Positions 1-8,288 of a DNA stretch of 64,000 nucleotides are shown in pieces. Every line of letters begins with the position of its first letter. Position 1 is the first letter of the stretch. Source of the stretch: Amycolatopsis saalfeldensis (GTDB lineage Bacteria; Actinomycetota; Actinomycetes; Mycobacteriales; Pseudonocardiaceae); contig NZ_FOEF01000018.1 of the NCBI RefSeq assembly GCF_900110575.1, forward strand, positions 62,001 through 126,000, read 5' to 3'. Made by a program: the position numbers and the translations under genes. The notes beneath the pieces were generated by a model. That model was given only the letters and a program-made list of their open reading frames with translations. It did not search any database and had not been told where the DNA came from.

Positions 1-942
1 CCACGTCTTGTAGTGCGTGCGGCAGTCGCGCAGGCCGGTGCGGGCCGCGACCTCGCGTTGGATGAAGCCCGCCAGCAGTTCGCCCACCGTGGAGGTGGTG
101 CCGTTGCCCGTGCCGAAGTGGAAGCTGGCCACGCCCTGGGCGCGCGGGGACGGGTTGCCGTCGTTGTGCAGGGACAGGAACAGGTCCGCGCCGGCGTCGT
201 TGGCGAAGCGGGCGCGCTCGAAGTCCGTGGGGCTGTGGTTCGGGCCGCGGGAGATCAGGGCTTCCATGCCCGTTGCCTGCATGCGTCCTTCGAGCCGCCG
301 GGCGAGGTCCCACGCGATGTCCGCTTCACGCAGGCCGCCGGCGACCACGCCGAGGTCTTCGCCGCCGTGGCCGGGGTCGATCACGATGCGCTTGCCGCGC
401 AGCCGGGGGCCGGCGCGGCGGACCTGCTCCTGCTCGCGCAGGAAGACCGGGCGGCCGCCGCGGGCGCGCGGCGACGACAGGCGGTGCAGCTCACGGATCG
501 TGGCCGGGCCGCAGATTCCGTCCGGGTTCAGGCGCATGTCGCGCTGGAACGTCATCAGCGCGCGCGCCGTCTGCGGGCCGAAGTACCCGTCCGGGCGGCC
601 GGCGTCGAAGCCCAGCTCGGTGAGCCGCTCCTGCAGCGCGAACACGTCGTCACCCTGCACGGGCGAGGAGATCATGTGCGCCAGCGGACGGCTGCCCAGG
701 TGATAGCTGGCGCCCTTGAGCGCCTGGAACGTCGCGGGGCCCACCACGCCGTCGGTGATCAGCCCACGCCGCTGCTGGAAGGCCCGCACCGCCTGTTCTA
801 CCGCCACGTCGAAGGTCTCGTACTGCTCGGTCTCGGTGACCGCAGGGAGCAGTTCCATCCCGGCGAAGATCGCCCTGATCTCGGCGACGTCCGGACCGGT
901 GTCACCGCGGCGGAGTACCCGCATGCACTCCTCGCTCTTCAC
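1..942 (-). CDS. cwlM: CwlM-type N-acetylmuramoyl-L-alanine amidase homologue (3' end outside window)
   Basis: The visible 314 residues hold two peptidoglycan-binding repeats (about 8-76 and 92-155) followed by an Amidase_3 domain from about 183. The ends of both repeats are typical (DGVVGPATFQAL, DGICGPATIREL). The amidase part keeps the usual zinc ligands: H192 in IDPGHGG, E206 in READ and H259 in SLHND. In mycobacteria CwlM is a cytoplasmic, PknB-phosphorylated activator of MurA rather than a hydrolase. The gene is the next one after trxA, as in Mycobacterium, with a terminator-like hairpin between them. I chose the GTG at 942; an in-frame ATG at 924 (MRVLRRGDTG) is an alternative. No signal peptide is visible. 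The C-terminus lies beyond the left edge. Confidence 0.9.
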   Translation of the reverse strand, partial: MKSEECMRVLRRGDTGPDVAEIRAIFAGMELLPAVTETEQYETFDVAVEQAVRAFQQRRGLITDGVVGPATFQALKGASYHLGSRPLAHMISSPVQGDDVFALQERLTELGFDAGRPDGYFGPQTARALMTFQRDMRLNPDGICGPATIRELHRLSSPRARGGRPVFLREQEQVRRAGPRLRGKRIVIDPGHGGEDLGVVAGGLREADIAWDLARRLEGRMQATGMEALISRGPNHSPTDFERARFANDAGADLFLSLHNDGNPSPRAQGVASFHFGTGNGTTSTVGELLAGFIQREVAARTGLRDCRTHYKTW

Positions 943-1135
943 TAGGGCACCGAAACCAGCTCGATGCGATACAGAAACCTGGATGGGTGGTAAGCCCAGG
1001 CACCTATTGTGCCCTGTGAACTCTCGGTGAGCGCGCAGGCCCAGTCTGTGCGGCAAGCCGCCGAACGTGGTTCACGTCCGGGGACACGCCGTGCACCTGC
1101 GTGATCATGGCCACGGGCGGCTTGCCCGAACGTGC

Positions 1136-1179
1136 GAGAACCCGGGCCCGCGGGTGAATCACCGCAGGCCCGGGTTCTC
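1136..1179 (-). terminator. hairpin terminator downstream of trxA
   Basis: A perfect 13-bp inverted repeat (GAGAACCCGGGCC at 1136-1148, complement at 1167-1179) has an 18-nt loop that can itself pair through GGTGA/TCACC. It lies between the trxA stop and the cwlM start, so it probably ends or attenuates the trx transcript. There is no long T-run, as is common in actinobacteria. Confidence 0.65.
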
Positions 1180-1203
1180 AGCTACTGGACGGCGTGCCCT
1201 CCG

Positions 1204-1527
1204 TCAGAGGACGTCCGACAAGTCCGAAAGCAGCGCGGCCTTCGGCTTGGCACCGACGATCTGCTTCACCGGCTTGCCGCCCTGGAACAGGATCAGCGTC
1301 GGGATCGACATCACCTGGTAGTCACGCGCCGTGTTCGGGTTCTCGTCGATGTCGAGCTTGGCGACGGTGATCTTCTCGCCGTTCTCGGCCGCGATCTCCT
1401 CGAGCACCGGGGCGACCATCTTGCACGGGCCGCACCAGGTGGCCCAGAAGTCCACCAGAACCGGCTTGTCGCTGGTCAGCACGTCGTCGACGAACGACTT
1501 GTCCGTCACCTTCACGGTGTTGGTCAT
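1204..1527 (-). CDS. trxA: thioredoxin
   Basis: A 107-residue single-domain thioredoxin with the active site WCGPCK at 31-36 and the conserved cis-proline region (SIPTLILF). It is a cytoplasmic dithiol/disulfide carrier reduced by the NADPH-dependent reductase encoded 30 nt upstream, with which it must form one transcription unit. AGGAG of the leader GAAGGAGAAGC precedes the ATG at normal spacing. Length and motifs are standard. The position next to cwlM and trxB matches the origin-proximal trx locus of mycobacteria. Confidence 0.96.
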   Translation of the reverse strand: MTNTVKVTDKSFVDDVLTSDKPVLVDFWATWCGPCKMVAPVLEEIAAENGEKITVAKLDIDENPNTARDYQVMSIPTLILFQGGKPVKQIVGAKPKAALLSDLSDVL

Positions 1528-1557
1528 CGGGCTTCTCCTTCGAGTCGGTGGGAAAGG

Positions 1558-2550
1558 TCAGTGGGCGCCGGGGCCGTAGCCGCCGCCGACCAGTTCAGGG
1601 GCCTCGTGGGCTTCGGCGTCGCCGTGCTCGGCCAGCCATCGTTCCGCGTCGATCGCGGCGCTGCAGCCGGAGCCGGCCGCCGTGACGGCCTGCCGGTAGG
1701 TGCGGTCCACCAGGTCGCCGGCCGCGAACACGCCGGGCACGTTGGTGTAAGACGTGCGCCCCTGCGTGACGACGTAGCCGTCCTCGTCGACGTCGACCTG
1801 GCCCTTCACCAGCGCGCTGCGCGGGTCGTGGCCGATCGCGACGAAAAAGCCGGTCACGTCCAGCGTCCGCTCGTCGCCGGTCGCGGTGTCCTTGACCTTG
1901 AGGCCCTGGACCTTCCCCTCGCCCTCGACGCCGGTGATCTGGGAGTTCAGCTGCCACTTGATCTTCTCGTTCGCGCGGGCGCGCTCGAGCATGATCTTCG
2001 ACGCCCGGAACTCGTCCCGGCGGTGCACGATCGTGACGGACTTGGCGAACTTCGTCAGGAAGGTCGCCTCCTCCATCGCGGAGTCGCCGCCGCCGGCCAC
2101 GGCGATGTCGTGGTCGCGGAAGAAGAAGCCGTCACACGTCGCACAGGCCGACACCCCGCGGCCGAGCAGGTCCTGCTCGCCCGGCACGTTGAGGTAGCGC
2201 GCGGCCGCGCCCATGGCGAGGATCACCGCGCGGGCCGCGTAGCGCTTGCCGTTCGCGACGACGTATTTGACCTCGCCCGTCAGCTCCAGCGACTCGACGT
2301 CCTCCGCGCGCAGCTCGGCGCCGAAACGCTCGGCCTGCTTGCGCATCTCCTCCATCAGGTCCGGCCCCTGGATGCCGTCGCGGAAGCCGGGGAAGTTCTC
2401 GACCTCCGTGGTGGTCATCAGCGCACCGCCGAACTGGGTGCCCTCGAACACCAGCGGCTCGAGCTGTGCGCGTGCCGCGTAGACCGCGGCGGTGTAACCG
2501 GCAGGACCGGATCCGACCACGATCACGTTCCTGATTTCCTCGGCAGCCAC
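1558..2550 (-). CDS. trxB: thioredoxin-disulfide reductase
   Basis: About 330 residues, a low-molecular-weight flavoprotein reductase that passes electrons from NADPH through FAD to thioredoxin. Visible are the N-terminal FAD-binding GSGPAG, the redox pair CATC (about C136/C139), the NADPH-binding GGGDSAMEEA and the C-terminal GVFAAGD FAD motif. The reading frame extends to 2631, but the GTG at 2550 (VAAEEIRN) has a GGAGGT ribosome site 6 nt upstream and begins directly before the Rossmann strand, so it is the better start. trxA follows after 30 nt. Confidence 0.95.
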   Translation of the reverse strand: MAAEEIRNVIVVGSGPAGYTAAVYAARAQLEPLVFEGTQFGGALMTTTEVENFPGFRDGIQGPDLMEEMRKQAERFGAELRAEDVESLELTGEVKYVVANGKRYAARAVILAMGAAARYLNVPGEQDLLGRGVSACATCDGFFFRDHDIAVAGGGDSAMEEATFLTKFAKSVTIVHRRDEFRASKIMLERARANEKIKWQLNSQITGVEGEGKVQGLKVKDTATGDERTLDVTGFFVAIGHDPRSALVKGQVDVDEDGYVVTQGRTSYTNVPGVFAAGDLVDRTYRQAVTAAGSGCSAAIDAERWLAEHGDAEAHEAPELVGGGYGPGAH

Positions 2551-2665
2551 CCGTGGACCTCCGCTCGTAGTGACCTGTGCATCAGGCTCAACACGATCGT
2601 AGGTGGCGGTGTTCCCGACGGTGACGCCCACTACTTACCGAAGCATTACCAGCCCCGACCAGCGG

Positions 2666-3475
2666 CTATTTCTTCCCGACGATCTTGTCGAACAGCTTGT
2701 CGGGGTTACCCGGGCCGCAGTCGGCGCCGAAGGCCACGATCCGGTACTGCGCGATCTTGCCCGTGGTGTAGATGACGAGCACGCCCGCCTTGCCGCCGAC
2801 GTTCACCGGCCGGACGCCCGCCGGGCGCACGTTCGCGTCCAGCCCGGCCGCGGTGACGCACGCGTCGAGCCGCTGCTCGTCCTGGAGGGGGCCGAAGTCG
2901 CGGACGCCCATGGCGCCGCCCAGCAAGGCTTCGGCACCGCTGCCGTCGCCGCTGACCGACGGTCCGGACGGCGCGGGTGCCGCCACCCCGGGCGTCCCGG
3001 TTTCCTGCGACGAGCCGGGCACGGTGACGGCCACGACGACGATCGCCGCGGCGGCCGAGGTCAGCGCCCCGGCGCCCCACCCGAGCCGCCGGTTGCGCTT
3101 CCGCCGTGCGGCCGCGAGGTCCACCACGGGCGCGCCGCCGGCCGTCGGAGCTGCCGGTGCCGGTGCCGGGATCGGCGCGGGCCCGGGAAACGAGGCGGCC
3201 TGCCGGGTCGAGGCCTCCGCCGCCAGCGCCGCGTCCAGCCGCGCCGCGTACTCGGCGGGCATCGGCGGTACGGGCTCCAGCGTGAGCGACGCCAGGTCGG
3301 CTGTCGTGGCCTCCAGGGCCTCGATGACGGCGAGCGCTTCGGGGTCTTCGTTCACCCGGGGCCACAGCTCGGCGGCCTCGTGGTCGTCCAGCACGCCCGC
3401 GTGGAGGTCGGCGAGCAGGTCGACAGACCAGGGCGGGCCGGCGGCTCCGCCGACCCCCCGACTTTCGTCCGTCAT
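2666..3475 (-). CDS. rsmA: anti-sigma-M factor, single-pass membrane protein
   Basis: A 269-residue protein. The N-terminal ~90 residues form a cytoplasmic, zinc-less anti-sigma-like helical domain (LLADLHAGVLDDHEAAEL). A Pro/Ala linker, a basic stretch (RRKRNRR) and one membrane segment at about 132-154 follow, then an extracytoplasmic domain of about 115 residues. The start overlaps the sigM stop by 4 nt (ATGA), so the two are translationally coupled. The role is assigned from this coupling and from synteny with Rv3912: it should hold SigM at the membrane until an envelope or redox signal releases it. Confidence 0.8.
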   Translation of the reverse strand: MTDESRGVGGAAGPPWSVDLLADLHAGVLDDHEAAELWPRVNEDPEALAVIEALEATTADLASLTLEPVPPMPAEYAARLDAALAAEASTRQAASFPGPAPIPAPAPAAPTAGGAPVVDLAAARRKRNRRLGWGAGALTSAAAAIVVVAVTVPGSSQETGTPGVAAPAPSGPSVSGDGSGAEALLGGAMGVRDFGPLQDEQRLDACVTAAGLDANVRPAGVRPVNVGGKAGVLVIYTTGKIAQYRIVAFGADCGPGNPDKLFDKIVGKK

Positions 3476-4134
3476 CGTCCCTCCCCGTTCCCCGGCGAGC
3501 CGTTGGCCCGCCCGGCACTCCGGGACCCCTCCGAAGTGGCGCGCTTGCGTTTGCTTTCGTTAGTTGGGACGCCTCCGTGCGCATCGGGGTTCCGCAGATG
3601 CCCGAGAACCTTCGCGAGTTTCCCGCGCCCTCTGGCACATCGGCTCTTCACGGTGCCCTCGGCGATGCCGAGCATCTTCGCCGTCTCGGCCACCGAATAA
3701 CCCTCGACGTCGACGAGCAGGATCGGCGCGCGCTGGTCCTCGGGCAGCTGGTCCAGCGCCGCGCGGACGAGCAGGCTCGTCTCCTTCTCCGCCATCGAGT
3801 CGCGCGGCGACGCCGGCTCGTTGAAGCCGGTTTCGGGCAGCGGGACGGTGGGCCGGGCCTGCCGCCGCCGGATGCGGTCGAGGCAGGCGTTGACGACGAT
3901 CCGGTGCAGCCAGGTGGTCACCTGGGACTCGGCGCGGAAGTTGCCTGCCGCGCGGAAGGCCGAGATGAACGCCTCCTGCAGCGCGTCCGCGGCCTCCTCC
4001 GGATCCCGCAGTGTCCGCAGCGCGACCGCCCAGAGGCGGTCCCGATGTCGCCGGACCAGTTCACTGAACGCATGCGGATCCCCGGCGGCGTGCGCCGCTA
4101 TGAGATCAGCATCCGTGGGAGCTGCAGCCGTCAC
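3472..4134 (-). CDS. sigM: ECF RNA polymerase sigma factor SigM
   Basis: 220 residues with sigma region 2 at about 12-95 (DPEEAADALQEAFISAF) and region 4 at about 140-190 (LPEDQRAPILLVDVEGYSVAETA, then the recognition helix GTVKSR). The C-terminal ~35 residues are a basic, low-complexity tail. ECF factors recruit RNA polymerase to envelope or oxidative stress promoters. It is followed by its anti-sigma gene, and the trx genes lie downstream, the same order as sigM-rsmA-trxB-trxA in M. tuberculosis, where SigM is coupled to redox and late-growth functions. Confidence 0.92.
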   Translation of the reverse strand: MTAAAPTDADLIAAHAAGDPHAFSELVRRHRDRLWAVALRTLRDPEEAADALQEAFISAFRAAGNFRAESQVTTWLHRIVVNACLDRIRRRQARPTVPLPETGFNEPASPRDSMAEKETSLLVRAALDQLPEDQRAPILLVDVEGYSVAETAKMLGIAEGTVKSRCARGRGKLAKVLGHLRNPDAHGGVPTNESKRKRATSEGSRSAGRANGSPGNGEGR

Positions 4135-4165
4135 CCGGGAGAGCCTACTGAGTGGGTAAGGAGCG

Positions 4166-5764
4166 TCACCCCGCAGGCAGGAAGCTCAGTTCCCCGATCT
4201 CGCTGATGAAGCCGCCGCCGCTGTCGTCACCCAGCTGGGTGATCCAGACGATGAAGTACTGGCTCTGCGTCGGCTGCTGGAGGCTGATGGTGGTGTCGGT
4301 CCCGTTCAGATCGCCGGAGCCGACCACCTTGGTGGCGTCGAGCTTCGGGTTCTTGCTGTCCGCGGACCGGATTTCGACCTTGGTGCCCGGGCTGTCGGCG
4401 GTGATCTTCACCTGGGCCAGGTTCACCGGGTTGTCGAACGAGACCACGATGCCGACGCCGGACTTCAGCACCGGCAGCTGCTGCTGGTACTGGTCGGTGC
4501 GCCAGGTCGTGCCGGGATCGCCGTCGATGGTGTTCTTCGCTCGTCCCGAGTTGTCGCCCGAGCCTTCCGGGTTGTAGACGCCGGCCGACTTCGGGGCGAC
4601 CGCCGCGCCGATCTTCGGCTGGGCCGGCGAGGACGGCGGGGGCGCGGCCGAGTTCGCCGGCGGCGGCGCGCCCTGGCTGCTCGGCGCCGCGACGTTGATC
4701 GTCGGGCCGCTGGCCTTCGAGTCGCCCTGGAACAGGTTGATCAGCATCAGCCCGCCCCAGGCCAGGATCACCACGGTGGCGACCACCAGCACGGTGACGC
4801 CGAACGCCAGCTTCCGCCGCCGCGCGACGTCCTTCACCGGCTTCTTCGTGGTCCAGAGCGTGCCGTCGGCCGGGGCCTCGTCGCCCTCGCCGACCGCCTT
4901 GATCAGCTGGGTGCGCTCCTCCTCGTCGGCGACCTGGCCGAGCACGCGCAGGATCGCCGAGCTGGTCCGGATGCCGCCGTTGCCGCCGTCCTCGATCGTG
5001 CGGACGGCCAGCGAGGACAGCTCCGGGGGCACCGCGGGCACCAGCGTGCGCGGCGGCACGACCAGCCCCTGCGGGGTCAGCGGCGCCGCGGGGATCGCGG
5101 GCGGCCCGCCCGGCAACGCCCAACGCCCGGTGAGCAGCAGGTAGAGGACCGCGCCGAGCGCCTTGACGTCGTCACGCAGCGTCGCCTCGGGCAGCGGGCC
5201 GGGGAACGCGAGCTTCAACGCGCCGTTCGGCGTGAGCCGCAGGCGCTGGGGGTGGTCGAGGCCGAGGACCAGGCCGTTCTGGTGCGCGTGCTCCACCGCT
5301 TCGGCGAGCGCCTGCACCATCCGCGCGGCCGCGGCGGGCGCCACGGGCCGCTGCGCGACGAGGTCGACCAGGTCACTGCCCTTGGTCCACTCCGCGACGA
5401 CCACGCCGAGCAGACCCTCGCTCGAGGTCACCCCGCTGCCGAGGCTCAGCACGTCGAGGACCCTGGCGACGCCGCCGTGGCCGAACTTCGACGCGTGCGC
5501 CGCGCGCTCCAGCGTCCGCCGGGCCAGCCTCGCGGCCTCCGGGTCCGCCGGGTCACCGACCAGCAGGGTCAGCGCGACGTCGCGCTTGAGCTGCCCGTCG
5601 CGTGCCCGCCACAGGTGCGCGGCGGCTCGTTCGTCCACCCCGAACTGCGCGAGCAGGCGGTACCGGCCGTCGCCGACGACTCGGCCGGGGGCCAGCGAGC
5701 CGCCCTGGGCACGTATGCCCGAACGGCTGGCCTCCCCTGCCTGTTCGCTCCGTCTCGTGTCCAC
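4166..5764 (-). CDS. membrane-anchored pseudokinase with extracytoplasmic galactose-binding-like domain (MviN C-terminal module as a separate gene)
   Basis: 532 residues. Residues ~30-290 have a Ser/Thr-kinase fold but lack the catalytic elements: the VAxK lysine is replaced in DVALTLL, the HRD loop reads LGLDHP, and the DFG position reads AFPG. One membrane helix at ~316-344 leads through a Pro/Ser linker to a ~140-residue extracellular domain resembling discoidin/F5-8C folds (NTIDGDPGTTWRTDQ). In mycobacteria the same modules form the C-terminal half of MviN (Rv3910), where the phosphorylated pseudokinase binds FhaA. Here they follow murJ as an independent gene after 82 nt, so the protein probably still regulates lipid II flipping. 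Confidence 0.82.
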   Translation of the reverse strand: MDTRRSEQAGEASRSGIRAQGGSLAPGRVVGDGRYRLLAQFGVDERAAAHLWRARDGQLKRDVALTLLVGDPADPEAARLARRTLERAAHASKFGHGGVARVLDVLSLGSGVTSSEGLLGVVVAEWTKGSDLVDLVAQRPVAPAAAARMVQALAEAVEHAHQNGLVLGLDHPQRLRLTPNGALKLAFPGPLPEATLRDDVKALGAVLYLLLTGRWALPGGPPAIPAAPLTPQGLVVPPRTLVPAVPPELSSLAVRTIEDGGNGGIRTSSAILRVLGQVADEEERTQLIKAVGEGDEAPADGTLWTTKKPVKDVARRRKLAFGVTVLVVATVVILAWGGLMLINLFQGDSKASGPTINVAAPSSQGAPPPANSAAPPPSSPAQPKIGAAVAPKSAGVYNPEGSGDNSGRAKNTIDGDPGTTWRTDQYQQQLPVLKSGVGIVVSFDNPVNLAQVKITADSPGTKVEIRSADSKNPKLDATKVVGSGDLNGTDTTISLQQPTQSQYFIVWITQLGDDSGGGFISEIGELSFLPAG

Positions 5765-5846
5765 CGCTTCTCTCCCGCGTCGCGCTCCCGGATCGAGGGT
5801 ACCCGGATCAGCTCCGGGGGAAGCGTCGTGAGTCGTGAATCAATCG

Positions 5847-8177
5847 TTACCCGCGCTTGATCAAACGGGTGATTCTGGACGAGGCGGGCACCAGCTCCTC
5901 GACCTTCAGCGCCATGAGCACGCCGAACGAGACGCCGATGCCGACGATCCCCTGCAACAGCAGCTTGACCCAGGCGTGCAAAGTCACGCCCAGCGAGTCG
6001 GGCACGATCTGCCCCACGAGCCACGCCGCGGCCACGCCGAGCACGCTCGCGACGACCGTGAACAGGATCACCCCGATCACCCGCTTGCTCCGCAGGTTGC
6101 CCAGCGTCACCCACAGCCACACCTGGCCGAGGACCGCGCCGACCACGAACGTCAGCGCGTTCACCATCATCACGCCCAGCACGATGTTGTCCGGGGACAG
6201 CACGACCGGGCACAGGTACAGCAGCGGCACCTTGACCAGCGTCATCACGATCATGATCAGCGTGGGCGTGCGCGCGTCCTTCATCGCGTAGAACACGCGC
6301 ATCTGCAGCATCACCAGCGCGTACGGCAGCAGCGCGAACGCCGAGATGGCCAGCGCCTCGCCGAGCCGCTCCGCGCTCTCCAGCGAGCCCTTGCCGAAGG
6401 TGAACAGCGCGACGCCGATCGACGAGCCGACGATGGTCATCACCGCCGAGATCGGCACCAGCATCACCGTGGAGATCCGCGACGCGTAGGACAGGTCGCC
6501 GATCAGCTTCCTGGTGTCGCCGTCGGCGGCCGCGCGGCTCATCCGCGGCATGATCGCCGTGAGCAGCGAGACGCCGATGACGCCGTAGGGCAGCTGGAAC
6601 AGCAGCCACGCGTTGCTGTACGCGGTCACGCCGCCGGGCGTGCCCTTGGTCAGCACCCGGGTGGTGACCGTGTAGCCGACCTGGCTCACCGCCACGTAGC
6701 CGACGATCCACAGCGCCAGCCCGCCGAACTCCTTCATCCGCCGGTCGATGCCCCAGAGCCACTTCGGCCGGAAGCCGGACCGCAGCAGCGGCGGGACCAG
6801 CATGAACGCCTGCGCGACGATGCCGGCGGTCACGCCGAGGCCCAGCGTGAGCACCTTCGGATCGGTGATCGAAGGGTGGGCCTCGTCGATCGAGCCGGGC
6901 ATGATCCACACGACCAGGATCGTGAAGATGACCACCATGTTGTTGACCACCGGCGCCCACGCGGTGGGGCCGAAGATCTGCTTCGCGTTCAGGATCGCCG
7001 AAAGCAGCGCGAACACCCCGTAGAAGAAGATCTCCGGCAGCAGCAGGTAGGCGAACGCCGTGGTCAGCTGCGGGCTGGCCTTGCCGGAGGAGTCGACGTA
7101 CAGCGAGGTGAACGCGGGCGCGGCGATCACCGCGACGACGGTGCCGATCAGCAGCAGCGTGATCGCGACCGTGAGCAGCCGCTGGGTGTAGGCCTGGCCG
7201 CCGTCTTCGTCGTCCTGCGAGCGGACCAGCAGCGGCACCACCACGCTGGCGAGCACGCCGCCCATGAGCAGCTCGAAGATGATGTTCGGCATCGTGTTCG
7301 CGACGTTGAACGAGTCGTTCGAGATGCCCGCGCCGATCGCCGCCACCAGCAGCAGCTTCCACAGGAAGCCGGTGATGCGGCTGATCAGCGAAGCGATCGC
7401 CATCCGCCCGCTCGCCTTCGCGAGCGAAGGCGCCTTCGGGGTGACCGGCTGTTCGCCGGTCGAGGTCGGCTCGGCCGGGCGCACCAGCGGCGCGTCCCGG
7501 ATCCGCGGCATGACCTGCGTGGCCAGCGCGTCGTACGGGCGCAGCACGTCCGGGTCGGCGGTCGGCCAGCGAGACGCGGCCATCGGGACGCCGGCGGTGC
7601 GCGGGATGAACCGCGTCGCCTCCGGGTCGCGGCGGGCCTCCTCCTGCCACGGCCGGATCGGCGTGCCCGGGCGTGGGCCGCGGCCGCGGTGCGGCGGGCC
7701 AGGGGGGATCTGCTGCGGTCCGGACGGCGGCCCCGAAGACGGCGCCTGCTGCGGCATCGCGCCCGAAGACTGTGGACCCGACGGCTGCGGCAGCGGACCC
7801 GAAGGCATCGGCCCCGAAGGCATCGGCCCGGACGGTTGCGGCAACGGCGGCCGCCCCTGCGGAGGCGGGGGCGGCGGTGGCACTTGTTGACGACGGGTGG
7901 GCGGCGGTCCGGCCGGCTTGCGCGGCGGCGCGCCCTGGCGGCCTTGGGGTGGTGGCGGCGGCGGGACCCGGCGCCCCGGCCGCTCGTCGGGCACGGGCAT
8001 CCGCCGCGTCCGGCCGTTCGCGGGCGGCGGCTGCCTGCGCTCCGGCGGCGGCTGGCCCTGTGGCGGCGGCTGGCGACGGCGGCTCGGCGGTTCACCCCGC
8101 TCGTCACGCCGCGGTGGCGCACCTTCGCGCCGAGGACGGCTCGCACGCTCGGGTGGTAAGCCCGGCTCTTTGTCCAA
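5847..8177 (-). CDS. murJ: lipid II flippase MurJ (MviN)
   Basis: 776 residues. A ~230-residue cytoplasmic extension rich in Pro, Arg and Gln precedes about 14 membrane helices of the MOP superfamily. Family hallmarks include FNVANTMPNIIFELLMGG after the first helix, and PYGVIGVSLLTAIMPRMSR. MurJ flips undecaprenyl-linked peptidoglycan precursor to the outer face. The pseudokinase half carried by mycobacterial MviN is absent and is encoded by the next gene. The DUF6049 gene lies 111 nt upstream. The exact start in the low-complexity N-terminus is uncertain; the first ATG is used. Confidence 0.93.
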   Translation of the reverse strand: MDKEPGLPPERASRPRREGAPPRRDERGEPPSRRRQPPPQGQPPPERRQPPPANGRTRRMPVPDERPGRRVPPPPPPQGRQGAPPRKPAGPPPTRRQQVPPPPPPPQGRPPLPQPSGPMPSGPMPSGPLPQPSGPQSSGAMPQQAPSSGPPSGPQQIPPGPPHRGRGPRPGTPIRPWQEEARRDPEATRFIPRTAGVPMAASRWPTADPDVLRPYDALATQVMPRIRDAPLVRPAEPTSTGEQPVTPKAPSLAKASGRMAIASLISRITGFLWKLLLVAAIGAGISNDSFNVANTMPNIIFELLMGGVLASVVVPLLVRSQDDEDGGQAYTQRLLTVAITLLLIGTVVAVIAAPAFTSLYVDSSGKASPQLTTAFAYLLLPEIFFYGVFALLSAILNAKQIFGPTAWAPVVNNMVVIFTILVVWIMPGSIDEAHPSITDPKVLTLGLGVTAGIVAQAFMLVPPLLRSGFRPKWLWGIDRRMKEFGGLALWIVGYVAVSQVGYTVTTRVLTKGTPGGVTAYSNAWLLFQLPYGVIGVSLLTAIMPRMSRAAADGDTRKLIGDLSYASRISTVMLVPISAVMTIVGSSIGVALFTFGKGSLESAERLGEALAISAFALLPYALVMLQMRVFYAMKDARTPTLIMIVMTLVKVPLLYLCPVVLSPDNIVLGVMMVNALTFVVGAVLGQVWLWVTLGNLRSKRVIGVILFTVVASVLGVAAAWLVGQIVPDSLGVTLHAWVKLLLQGIVGIGVSFGVLMALKVEELVPASSRITRLIKRG

Positions 8178-8288
8178 CGCGTGCCCAATCCTCGGTACTC
8201 GGGGTCCCTGCCATTGTGGCAGCGGTCGACCCAGGGTAATCGCCGAACGGGCCGAACACTCGGTCCCCCGAGGACAAGGCCGGAAAAC

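Noticed and set aside
5835..8159. A 774-codon plus-strand frame opposite murJ
   Set aside because: His/Arg/Gln-rich shadow translation of a clear MurJ gene.
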